From Schistocephalus solidus (lineage: Eukaryota; Platyhelminthes; Cestoda; Diphyllobothriidea; Diphyllobothriidae), in NCBI GenBank assembly GCA_017591395.1, contig WEDG01005576.1, forward strand, positions 82,997 to 146,996: a stretch of DNA of 64,000 bases, given 5' to 3'. The translations under genes were made by a program, and so were the position numbers. This document shows positions 10,801 to 19,089 of this stretch, in pieces. Position 1 is the first letter of the stretch. Every line of letters begins with the position of its first letter. Under the pieces are notes generated by a model. It saw only the letters and a list, made by a program, of their open reading frames with translations, did not search any database and was not told the DNA's origin.

Positions 10801-13800
10801 AACTGGTCACTGTGGAGCGTCCAATCCGAGGATTTACTTTCTAAATGGTACACCATTGCAACCAGTTGACAGTCAGAAGGACTTGGGCTTGTGAATTACA
10901 TCGTTACTCAAATCAACACGGAACTGCACGAAGGTGGCCAAGTCAGCCATGTCTGTATTGCAACTCATCGGGTGCGCCTTTATGGAATTTGAAAAAAGAC
11001 ATGTCTTCAAAATATTTAAAAGCTTCGTGCGGCCGCATCTATAATATGTCATACAGGTATGGAGACCTTGCACGGCCAAGGATAGTACCATCTTGGAGAA
11101 TGTCTACAGGCGGGCGACAAAAATGGCAAAAGGCCTGCGAACGCTTACCTATGAAAACAGACTCTCAGCCCTCAGCCTATTTCCCCTTTCCTGCAGGCAA
11201 CTACGAGGGATCTCATACTAACCTCTCGCATTATGAAAGGCCTGGACCGTTACTTTATTCTCAATTATTTTTTCACTCTGACTAACATGCCCACCTTGCG
11301 AAGTCACCCATTAAAACTACGCACAAGTAAAGCAAAGATCGATGACGCAAGCACTTCTTCAGTAACAGTGGTTGCAGCGTCGAACGCTCTGCACGCGGAT
11401 GTTTTTCTCTACCACCATGAATTTCTTTAAGCGCAAACTCGACGCTTACCAAACCCCTTATATTTAAGTTACGTGTAATTATACTACTCACAATAACTGA
11501 GTAGCCATTTAAGTGTATTTTGACTAGACAATGGCTGCTTGTTTTTCCCCGGTCATCATAGAAAAGTCTTTTCAGTTTTCCTTATTTATCCATGTTTTCT
11601 TAGCCTCTTTATAACCAATAGGGAGCTGAAAGGCGTTCGCTTATCTTTCTCTTAATAAAACTGAACCCACGTTCCTTCCGTATTACTTCGAAGAATTGGA
11701 CACGTGAGAATCCATGGCAAAAAACCCGCCTTAGCTTCTATCGTCGTGCTCTTGCCTAGTCAGAGAACTACACTTTTACCCAATTGCCATCAACGGAAGC
11801 TCTTAACTCTTTATCCAGAACCTACCTACAGCGTCTAGACTCAAAATGAGAGCCTCCTATTTGCTCCAAAATTTGTATACTTTGACCACGACAGCGGGTA
11901 TGCGTTGCAGCCCAAACCTGTGTTAACTCCGTCAGTTTTGAGCGCAAAAGTGCTTTACCCTAGCGTTTTGCTCGACAGTTTTACCGTCGGTTTTGACGAT
12001 GTCCATCGTATGCTCCACAGCATTCTGCTCAGTGCCCATGTCGCACGCATGTTTGGTCCACTTCATAATTGTTGTTCCGTCCCCTCCCCTTCCAAACTGT
12101 GCTTCCTTTCCCCCCTTCCTCCCCCATGCCTAACCTTACACCCCAGTAAGCCGGTGTACTGTCCTTCTGTTGCGCAGAAAGGAACCTCAACCCAAAGCAG
12201 GCCTGCCTTCGTCGTAGAGAAGAGGAAAAGAGCGAAGAAGTGTCTGCTAGTGACAGCGGGGCTGTCCTTGCTTGCCCACCGTTAGGTGCTTCGTTTGCTC
12301 GTAACGTGAAATTGCCACCACCGTCAGTCGAGGGACCTCCGGTTGGCCCACCTCTGCCGGTACCTACTAGTGTTGCTGGGCATTCCTACGAAACAGGTAC
12401 TTTCTTTTCTCCCGATATGACCGATATATACTGTGTGTTAAAAGTATTTGATTTTATTTAGGAGTTTTTTGAGCATTGCATAAATTCCTTTTCGTATCCT
12501 TTCTTCGAGCTCTTTAAGGAATTCTCTTTGGTCTTCAACGGTAGCCTTGAGCAGCGAATCCAAGCGAGTTCGGGATATATCTGTTTGTCGACTCTGGTGC
12601 CGTCATCCTATTAACGGCGAAGGATGCACTCAGCCTGGCCTGTGTCATCGTATGGCAAGAAGTTCATCTTCTTCACGCCAAGTCCCCTTGCACATTTATC
12701 ATTCTTCTATTCACATAATCTCAAACGGCTGGCAAAACATGCTCAACCACCAGTGTGATAGCAGATTCAATTTTTTCGGCCTAACTACTGGCCTGCGTGT
12801 CCGTAGACAAATGGTTACAAACTTGTTGGGCGAAAGCCCGGCCAACAAGCATCCAGGGGGCAAACCTGGAGGGGTGTCTAGCTGCTGATCTAACCCAAGA
12901 CGGAAATTTATGGAAAATTCGTCAACCAAATGAGTTTTATGATGAGACAGGTACAACTCGCTGTCTACGGGTACTGCGTTTAAGGGCCTGGTGGAACTCG
13001 AGAACTCAGCTTGAAATGCATTTGACGGGAGTTAAGGACCACAGCTGCCCGCGAATAAATGAAATCTGCAAATGCTCGAGACTCCTCTAAAAACGCTTTT
13101 ATGTGTCTATTTTAATCTTCAAACACCAAATATACACCGTAATATTATTTCGAAGTTATCTTACAACATACCCCTTAAAAATGTATGGAACATCTACCCT
13201 TGTTATTTTTACCAAAGCGAAAGCTTATCAAGTTACTGCTATATATACACTTTATTGGCCTTTGTTTATGTTTATATTAATAGTTTAAAAGTGAGAAATC
13301 ATTTTTTATAACGAAACCTGAATTAAGCCACAAAAATAAGTACAAAATAAATAACGAATATTTGGGTTATGTTCGACACAGAAAGATCCGCGAATACTGA
13401 TGTGTGACAAGGCAGGAGCCAACTGTACATGGGTTACGGTCCATGCTAAGATGACATAGATCCTGTGCAGCACTGGTTCTAGGTGTTATGAACATGAAAA
13501 CTTTGCTTTAAACCCAAGAACGGGGTTCAGATTTATCGTAAGGTGCAGATAAAGATTTCTGTAAAATACAGAAACCCCCGTTACGACTAACACGGGCTGA
13601 AAATCCGTTCAGATAACCAAATATGAATGTTAACCCTAGTATTCTTTTTTATTTCAAGTTTATTGAACATTTTGAGAAGATTCGTGTTGAAATCAAATCT
13701 CGGCAACTGTTAAAACTTTGGGTTCAATTTTAAACCTTCAACTTCAACCACGTGCCTTATATTCTTTCTCTTTGACGTTCCTGCATCTTTTCGTTATTCT

Positions 13801-14514
13801 AGTCATGCATTCTCACCGAATTAAAGTCAAGTACTTGTTTTAAATCTTCGGAGATCTCAAAGTTAGCGAAGAGGCGCTGCGGTTTTAATTTAGGGACTTA
13901 TCCGTTAGGAATATTCTCTAAAAAATATCACCACTTTACCTTTCGTATTCCACACAGGCGCGTACTCTGGTTATCAAGATCTCCCAGTCGTACATGACAA
14001 CAGAACTGCAACCTCTTATCCGCCACCCTACCCACCGGATTCTGTCTGTTACCCACCAGGAGAGTCTACGGATTCTTGGCGCTCCTTGCAGACTCATGGT
14101 ATTCATCCTGAGGATCCCACTGTGGGTTTTCTCTCCGGTATCTCCTTCTCTTCCTCTGTTCCTCCGAGTGACGATCGCCAACCAACGACGACACTACTCT
14201 CCAAGTTTCGTCGTACAGAAGCCACTGGCAGTAACGACCGGGTTAGTGTGGACGAACATCAGCAGCAGTCTCAATGTCTGAAAGCAGAGTACGCCTTACT
14301 TTCTGCGGAGGGGGAGGAAGAGACAAATACTTCAGAGGATGAAGATGATGAGGATGAGGAAGATGATGTTGATGATGACGACGATTCTGACAGTGGACAT
14401 TCGGCAAAAGTGCCCTTCCACCGTCAGTTGACCAGTAGTACGGGGGTCGAGGCAAACCAATTGTCTACTAATTCGCCACTCAAACCATCGCCTCCAATGT
14501 CGGCCACCTCATAG
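1412..14514 (+). CDS. da: E-protein (class I bHLH transcription factor, daughterless/TCF3-TCF4-TCF12 family), 3' part of gene, two alternative bHLH exons
   Basis: Visible coding exons are 1412-1835, then either 3422-3567 or 3720-3865, then 12178-12396 and 13958-14514. Each mature path encodes 447 residues plus stop; the N-terminus is missing. Diagnostic features are the basic region [10 protein letters not shown], helix 1 INDAFKELG, a TKL/ILQQAVS helix 2, and the E-protein-specific extension RERNLNPK...RRREEEK after the bHLH. E-proteins are nuclear factors that bind E-box DNA (CANNTG) as homodimers or as partners of tissue-specific class II bHLH proteins. All junctions use GT-AG sites with matching phases (2, 1, 1). 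The tail is long and acidic. Family assignment is secure; the symbol follows the usual single invertebrate E-protein gene and is an orthology inference. Confidence 0.92.
1836..3421 (+). other. E-protein intron before the alternative exons
   Basis: A GT-AG intron of about 1.59 kb. Its acceptor (gtcggttgtag, ending at 3421) has a poor, interrupted polypyrimidine tract. An A/T-rich stretch lies near 2680-3000. No RNA gene or transposon protein was recognised. Confidence 0.7.
3422..3567 (+). CDS. da: E-protein alternative bHLH exon A (divergent, E12-position copy)
   Basis: A 146-nt exon entered in phase 2 and left in phase 1, like exon B. It completes the split Arg codon and begins [14 protein letters not shown], giving the rest of the basic region, helix 1, loop and helix 2 up to VRG. 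It matches exon B at 31 of 47 residues by eye. Differences cluster at the end of helix 1 and in the loop, where the usual HLK-type segment becomes HTGNSQPL, while TKL and ILQQAVS of helix 2 are kept. Hydrophobic positions needed for dimerisation remain, so this is not a decayed exon. The Leu after RER recalls human E12, where E47 has Val (from memory). Its acceptor is weak, which suggests regulated use. Confidence 0.88.
3568..3719 (+). promoter_or_regulatory. 152-nt intron between the alternative exons with a strong polypyrimidine tract
   Basis: The intron starts gtaatc and ends with a C/T-rich tract (tccctcctcttctgttcag) before exon B at 3720. This acceptor is visibly stronger than that of exon A. 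If joined, exons A and B would be out of frame and hit TGA at 3773-3775, so splicing across this intron should give no functional E-protein. The short spacing and unequal acceptors are the likely basis of the choice; trans-acting factors are unknown. Confidence 0.7.
3720..3865 (+). CDS. da: E-protein alternative bHLH exon B (canonical, E47-like copy)
   Basis: A 146-nt exon, acceptor tgttcag, donor gtaagt (near consensus), same phases as exon A. It encodes [16 protein letters not shown], a short loop and the helix-2 segment [13 protein letters not shown] followed by LEQQVR. This is very close to the conserved E-protein bHLH, including the RERV start used by vertebrate E47 (from memory). The final G joins the next exon at 12178 to continue VRERNLNPK. 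Strong splice sites and canonical residues suggest it is the default isoform. Confidence 0.92.
3866..7049 (+). other. E-protein intron, 5' part; nothing recognised
   Basis: First part of the roughly 8.3-kb intron between the bHLH exons and the RERNLNPK exon. No protein-like reading frame, RNA gene or clear repeat family was recognised. Minor features are a GGA triplet run near 5348-5365 and a few TTAGGG-like words at 4705-4770. Confidence 0.55.
7196..7268 (-). repeat. tRNA-like sequence, probably a SINE head or tRNA pseudogene
   Basis: On the minus strand there is an A-box-like TGGTCTAGTGG and a B-box-like GAGTTCAATTCC about 30 nt apart, as in tRNA-Val/Glu-type promoters. The acceptor arms do not pair convincingly, so it is not called a working tRNA gene. 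Confidence 0.45.
7275..7440 (+). repeat. tRNA-derived SINE, copy 1 (diverged)
   Basis: Shares its order with copy 2 at 7565-7735: a caagtgtg start, a ggctcc block, a tRNA-like part with A box (gtagctcagttgg) and B box (ggtccgaatccca), then a tail with cacaagtgggtcaaatga. It lacks several bases of the D and anticodon arms present in copy 2. Confidence 0.65.
7565..7735 (+). repeat. tRNA-derived SINE, copy 2 (better preserved)
   Basis: The head reads like a tRNA: gttgctcagttagctagagc as D arm with A box, a 4-5 bp stem around ttactaa, then gtgggttcgaatcccc as a near-perfect T arm and B box. The tail (cacaagttggtcaaatgaac) matches copy 1. A non-tRNA 3' tail and duplication argue for a SINE rather than a tRNA gene. 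Confidence 0.7.
8600..9005 (+). pseudogene. LINE A0 ORF1 C-terminal remnant
   Basis: One frame reads CIIIQGL, then a stop, then [10 protein letters not shown] and [13 protein letters not shown]. These blocks align in order with ORF1 of LINE A2 (VIQGL, RPRPLKIMLE, ERLKRRELVLEL) and of LINE G (VVQGV, RPRPLKVVLG). This conserved block belongs to the ORF1 RNA-binding protein of these elements. Stops make it non-functional. Confidence 0.7.
9130..9830 (+). pseudogene. LINE A0 endonuclease (EEP/APE-like) domain, degenerate
   Basis: Begins with [14 protein letters not shown], matching the N-terminal helix of the A2 and G endonucleases. The usual TETW is TDTW here, so the metal-binding Glu is changed. 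FNAPNIDW remains only in a shifted frame near 9540-9570, and [12 protein letters not shown] (the SDH motif) is near 9755-9795. In an active LINE this domain nicks target DNA; here frameshifts and the changed Glu rule that out. Confidence 0.72.
10376..11440 (+). pseudogene. LINE A0 reverse transcriptase, internally deleted
   Basis: The N-terminal block [16 protein letters not shown] and the following [12 protein letters not shown] are typical of CR1-like RT. Near 10640 the sequence jumps from the start of the fingers to the catalytic region, losing most of the palm. The expected FADD is read as FAED. The thumb follows in pieces ([29 protein letters not shown]). Domain order matches A2. Clearly dead. 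Confidence 0.75.
11536..11967. other. Intron sequence, nothing recognised
   Basis: Lies between the LINE A0 tail and an F-repeat fragment, inside the E-protein intron. No coding or repeat signal was recognised. Confidence 0.5.
11968..12030 (-). repeat. F-repeat fragment (3' end module)
   Basis: The + strand word gacagttttaccgtcggt and the following gtccatcgtatgctccacag are the reverse complement of the F 3' end (acggtggacatcgtcgg...aaactgtc), seen at 25490-25550 and 52350-52400. Only this terminal part is present. It sits about 150 bp upstream of the splice acceptor at 12177. Confidence 0.65.
12178..12396 (+). CDS. da: E-protein exon: post-bHLH conserved block RERNLNPK...RRREEEK
   Basis: Acceptor ttgcgcag, donor gtactt; phase 1 on both sides, 219 nt. 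The first two bases complete the Glu of VRE, then [20 protein letters not shown] follows. This segment is nearly invariant behind the bHLH of animal E-proteins and is not found in class II bHLH factors, so it fixes the family. The rest is Pro/Ser/Val-rich and probably disordered. If both alternative exons are skipped, this exon is read out of frame and stops at TAG 12215-12217. Confidence 0.93.
12397..13957 (+). other. Last E-protein intron
   Basis: A GT-AG intron of 1.56 kb with acceptor tattccacacag ending at 13957. A/T-rich from about 13090 to 13700. No transposon protein or RNA gene was recognised. Its phase (1) matches the exons on both sides. Confidence 0.7.
13958..14514 (+). CDS. da: E-protein last coding exon: disordered C-terminus with acidic run
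   Basis: Begins in phase 1 after the acceptor and reads [10 protein letters not shown], a Pro/Tyr-rich stretch, then Ser/Thr/Gln-rich sequence. About 25 residues at 14329-14395 are almost all Asp and Glu, encoded by gatgat/gag triplets. It ends SATS and TAG at 14512-14514. The tail is longer than in vertebrate E-proteins, which end soon after the REEEK block (from memory). An acidic run may serve activation or charge-based contacts; this is inference. No polyadenylation signal could be assigned. Confidence 0.88.
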
Positions 14515-15599
14515 TATTGCCGTCCTCGCTGCTTGCAGTAGCGCCTTCCCCAGATGACCTCTTTCTCTCCGCCGTGTAAATTAAGGTATTCAGCACTGGG
14601 TAGTTGCCTGTTCCCTGCATTTTGAGGCATTCGGTTGAAACCTGGCTTAGAAAACCCTCTTTTCTCACTTAATGCTGTTTTATCCCATCCCACTGCTCGG
14701 GTCCTTAAAGAAGGCACAGGTAAACACAGGCAAAAGAGCTCCAACCTTTTAGCCGTTTACATCCCGTCCCCCCCTCCTCCCCCCTAACTGCCTTTTTTGA
14801 TTGTCACCTCATCTGCATATTGCGCTTGCAGCATTTGCCCTGCTCTTCATGCACTTGCTAAGAGAACGAAGCCAGTCTGCCGTCACCTTGTTGATCTCTC
14901 ATGCCTTCTCTTTTTCACTCACCCTTCCTTAGCTTCCTCTTTTGTACCCACGTTTTGACTGACCCAGTTTTCATTTGGTCTCCCCCCAAATCCCTTTCTG
15001 GCTCTGTGCATTCCAGGCTTCGCTGATCTCGGTTCTTGCGGGTGCCTTTAAAACTTCCATTTTCGCTGCTGTGGTTGCAGCACTCCCGTGTGTCTTGACC
15101 TGTCCGTAGCGGAGTCTGTGTATTTCCACTTATACCTTGAAGGTCCAGATAATAGACAGTATTGCCGTTCATCAGCTTTTTTCTGCCTTGACAGCCTTGC
15201 CGCGCCCAGGACACGATTTCGAAAAGTTCACCCTGTCCACTGTGAATTGTCGGCATTGCAGGAGTAATCTGTGTCTGCACAGGTTATCAGTTATTTTTTT
15301 CTCCGGGTACTAAACTGCCTCCTTCCATCGCAGTTTTTGGAGTAAATCAATTAAACGGCACCAGATTTCCCACCTGCATTCAGGTGATTTTCGTCACTGC
15401 CGCGACTGACCGCTGACGATATCTACACCAAGCCTTGTGGCGGTGTGTTCTGTTGCCTCAAAGCCGTGCCTCACATACAATGGCGTGCGCGTACCGTATG
15501 AATTGGTTTTATTTGTCCTCTGCTGGCGAGTATAAAATCACTATTTGATGAAGTTTCGATGGTAGTTTGTCCACACGAATTGCATTCTAGTACTATATA
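14515..15599 (+). other. Probable E-protein 3' UTR and flank
   Basis: No other gene or repeat protein was recognised. Pyrimidine-rich stretches are common. I could not place a cleavage or polyadenylation site with confidence. Confidence 0.45.
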
Positions 15600-15965
15600 T
15601 CAATTCGGCGGTCGCGGAGGGTGATTTTCACTGTGCCCCACCACGAAGTTGGCGCATGACGATGACAGCAGACTTAAACAGCATCTGCCGCACCCTCTAC
15701 TGCCATACTGGGCCCGGTGGCGAGACCAAGTTCGGATGCTGAGAGGCAAGATTGTACGCGGTGTTTGACGAGGCTTGAGAACCCGTTTACGCATACAAAT
15801 CACGACCTGATCCGCGTACGATGGACCAGGTTTCCACAGAATCAAGGGGCGGCCTGGATCCCCTCTGAACAGGAGTGCGATAGAAGCCATCGCAATCTGA
15901 CTCTGTCCGAAGAGTACCGAGTTATCTCGTTAGTTGGCAGCCTTCCCGGTCACGACTTTTAGCCC
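15600..15965 (-). repeat. F repeat, diverged copy
   Basis: In reverse complement, the 3' module (tgccccac, a gtctgctgtcat-like equivalent of gtctactatcac) and the 5' module (cgatggcttctatcgcact, then cgtgaccgggaaggctgcc) follow the same order as F at 25490-25915 and 51600-52025. Divergence is high, so the limits are approximate. Confidence 0.55.
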
Positions 15966-18619
15966 GTGAGATTGTTCAAAGTGAGGAAATACGCTACTTA
16001 CCGTGGTCTACTAAGGATGTGGAACGGAAAGAGCTGTATATATTAGAAACAATGTTGTGCGAAATAGTCACGTAAATCCTTGAGAACTGGACACAGGTGA
16101 ACAACCTCGGAATAGTTTCCATTGACAATCACCTTTACAGTTACGTAAGTCAGACAGAGTGAAGGGCGAGCTCACGGATGGGTGAGCACACATTGGTGGG
16201 AAGCGGGGATGACCGGACGCCCACAAGCTGAATGCAGACCGCGAATTTCACTTGGCAGACGTGAGAGTCAGTTGAAAGGCTTTACCGATTACCATTGGGG
16301 ACACTGCAGTAGCCATTTCTATCTTGGTAGCAGTCATTTTTCGCTGACACTTCGGCCTCATCATGGGCTTCGCGCTCTCGCTGCTGGGTAGTGGGGACCC
16401 GTTATTGGCTAAGTACAAATTTTGTGAGAAACCTTAAAAAGCACTAACCTGTCGCTGTAATTTCATCGTATTTAGCGATACACCGGGAACATCCAGTTTC
16501 GGCAATCTACAATTTCAGTAAGTATTACTATATGACTGTAAGTAGCCTACATTTTATAAAAAATTGGATTGGTCTTTGGTGCGATGTGGCGTGCCTGGAG
16601 TGTAATTAGCCAGATTATTTTTCTATTAGCTACCGCGCTTGAACTATTTTTAGTACGTAATTATTTTAACGTTTCGATCTAACAGCAGACCCTGAAGCCC
16701 TCTGCAAAAAGTAAACCCTAATAGGAACTTAGTACTTCAGTCATATATCCGTGGTATAGAGGCCATACGGTTTTGAAGTTTCATTGTTCATTCACATCTC
16801 CACGGTCCGCTATAGATTTTCTTCGTGTAATTAACTCAGCTATATGCATTTGGTTGCGAGCTATATCGACTGCACAGGCTAAACTCATCTATGACTATAT
16901 CGTCCAGTTTATCCGTTCACAGAGGAAGTCTCGAGTGTAACAAACAAGGTACGCCATCAGTTGTAGCTGTTTGAATCCTCATCGAGTCAGTTGAATTGCT
17001 TCCAATCCATAGCACTCACATGTTTAACACAAAGTACAATGTAAAAAAATTACACGGTCACAAAGGTGATTCATGCGCAATCGTTTTCCACGGCTACCCC
17101 TTTTTCGACAAGCCGCGTGGTCGAATTATGCCTATACTATTTGCAAAAGTGCTTATTTTTGTCCACAGAATGGAGAAAAAAGAATTTATCTGTATGATTT
17201 CCCTTTCTGGATTTTGATCGTTTTTTCAGCAATAAGTGCACTAGTTGCTTTTTTGTGCTCTGACTCGCTTAGAAATGATCTTCCTCCATCCTACAGTATT
17301 TCGCGTTTCTAATACACTGTGTCCTATATCCGGACAGTGCGTCGCATCTTTACAGGTCACCGCTGTGCTCGGATAATAGACGAGCATTTATAAAGTGCTG
17401 AAAATAGCTTTCTACTCATATCCAGCAAAGAAGCTTGGGTCTTCGGAGTGAATAAGGCCTGATTACATCCCATTAGAAAAAACCCTGCCTAAGTATCCGC
17501 AGCGCAGGACGACATGCGGTCACGTGTATGAAGCCGTCCTGCTTACGAGTCAGCAATTACCACCTTCCTTCTTCGGAAGTGGCCGATAACGTTCACAGGA
17601 CTTGTACGGCCTTCATCGAGGCGTACGGTCATTAGAACAAACATGGAGGCCGCTGGCAGGTCGTTTAGAATCCGATACCCTTTAGCGGTATTGGACTGAA
17701 CAGAGCTTCCGTTCACCTGACCTGGCAACGAAACACCCCTGTTCTCGTTTGGGCGCCTTTTTATAGTTGCATCCACCCAGGTTTTCGGCAGTATCTGCAA
17801 ACATCTTATTTTGGCATAGACTCGACTGATTAGCCAGTATTTGGACCCTGAATTTTCGCTTGGTAGATGCACGTGTAAAGCAAATAATATATGCCGTTGT
17901 CCTTCGGCCTTGGAAAGTAGAAGCGTCTAAACAGCACTCAGAAAAGAAAAACTGATTTGTGTTGTCTGGTTCCGTTGAGGATGAATGTAGTTTTTTTTAG
18001 TTTTTCCGCTCATCAAGTGCCGTCAGAAACTCCCATGGGTCACAAGTTATCGCTCCTTGGTGGACTTCGATCAGGGGAAAATAGCATAAAGGTGATATCA
18101 TGTTGTTGTATAGGCGTTCTGCTTGCGAGCTAGAAGCCTGGACAAAAAAACCGGCGTCTTGTAAGAGAAGTAGGAAGTCGAAAATTTCGATAGGTGAAAT
18201 AAAAAACCAGCCATTATTTAACCGGATTGCTCACAAACATTACCAATCCTGGTATCACCGAGGCAACACAAACACAAGAAGTTACTTTTTTGTCTACCTT
18301 CAGCCTATGAGGCGTATGAACAGTGGTGGGTCTGGACCATCGTCGCATCCAAACGGTCACTCCATGATCTTCGATACGGTTGGATGGACTTCGGACGTCT
18401 TTACACGGAGGGTAGTACCCTGCTGCGGATACATTACTGGCAATTGCCACTAGACTCCCGCCGCCATCATCTCCTTAATAGCACACTTCGAATAACGTGA
18501 TCGAAACCAGTTGAATGCGTTTGCGGCAGTACGGCCACCTCAAGCTACGCTCTCCGTCGCGTGCCCCACGGGCTGTGCGCAGCGATGGTATGCGCGTCAA
18601 TTAGTTCATAACTAGGCCA
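15966..18619. other. Intergenic sequence, nothing recognised
   Basis: Short open frames are present but none shows a recognisable domain, codon bias or splice structure. No RNA gene or clear transposon was seen. Confidence 0.5.
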
Positions 18620-18960
18620 ATAAGCTCAGCATCTATCGCACCCTCTCTCACTCACCATGTCAAAACGACCGAAGACGAACGTATGCGCACGTCACACACG
18701 ACCTTGTCCCCATTGCATATACCAGTCTACTGTGAGCATAGCTCGAGTCCCACCTGGGTGAGAATTCCACATAGGCAACACTGGGAAGCAGCCATCGCAG
18801 CCTGCCTCAGTCTTCTAGTCACTCCAATATCCTAAAAAATGGACCAAGGTATCTAGTCCATTGGCAGCTTTTCAAGTCAGGGTTGATGGCGCGTCGGGAT
18901 AGGTTCGAGTGCCTCTGATCTATTATAGTATGGATGCGTTAATTTGCCGAACGATGGATT
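18620..18960 (-). repeat. F repeat, strongly degraded copy
   Basis: Words such as tctatcgcaccctctctcactcacc and agccatcgcagcctgcctcag parallel the F copies at 25610-25650 and 25790-25800 in the same order. The rest is poorly conserved; this copy is tentative. Confidence 0.4.
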
Positions 18961-19089
18961 CTAAAGTGTCTATCTCAACCACTCGTCCCTCTTCCATAAG
19001 GCAGTTTAATACCCCGGCCTGAAAAGCACAGTGGCTACCAAAACCAAAAAACCGTCTGCTTGTGTTACACACACGGCATAGTCCCCAAT

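Larger units (their letters stand above)
7050..11535 (+). mobile_element. Decayed CR1-like LINE (A0) in the E-protein intron, sense orientation
   Basis: The order is LINE-like: a 5' segment at 7060-7170 resembling the 5' UTR of LINE A2 (both have aacggctgagtcgttc), ORF1 remnants to about 9000, endonuclease (about 9130-9830), linker, RT N-terminal part (10380-10640), then the RT C-terminal region to 11440. Many stops and frameshifts, an internal RT deletion near 10640 and inserted SINEs at 7196-7740 show an old dead copy. It is related to families A, C and G. The ends are approximate, and no tail repeat or target duplication was found. Confidence 0.75.
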
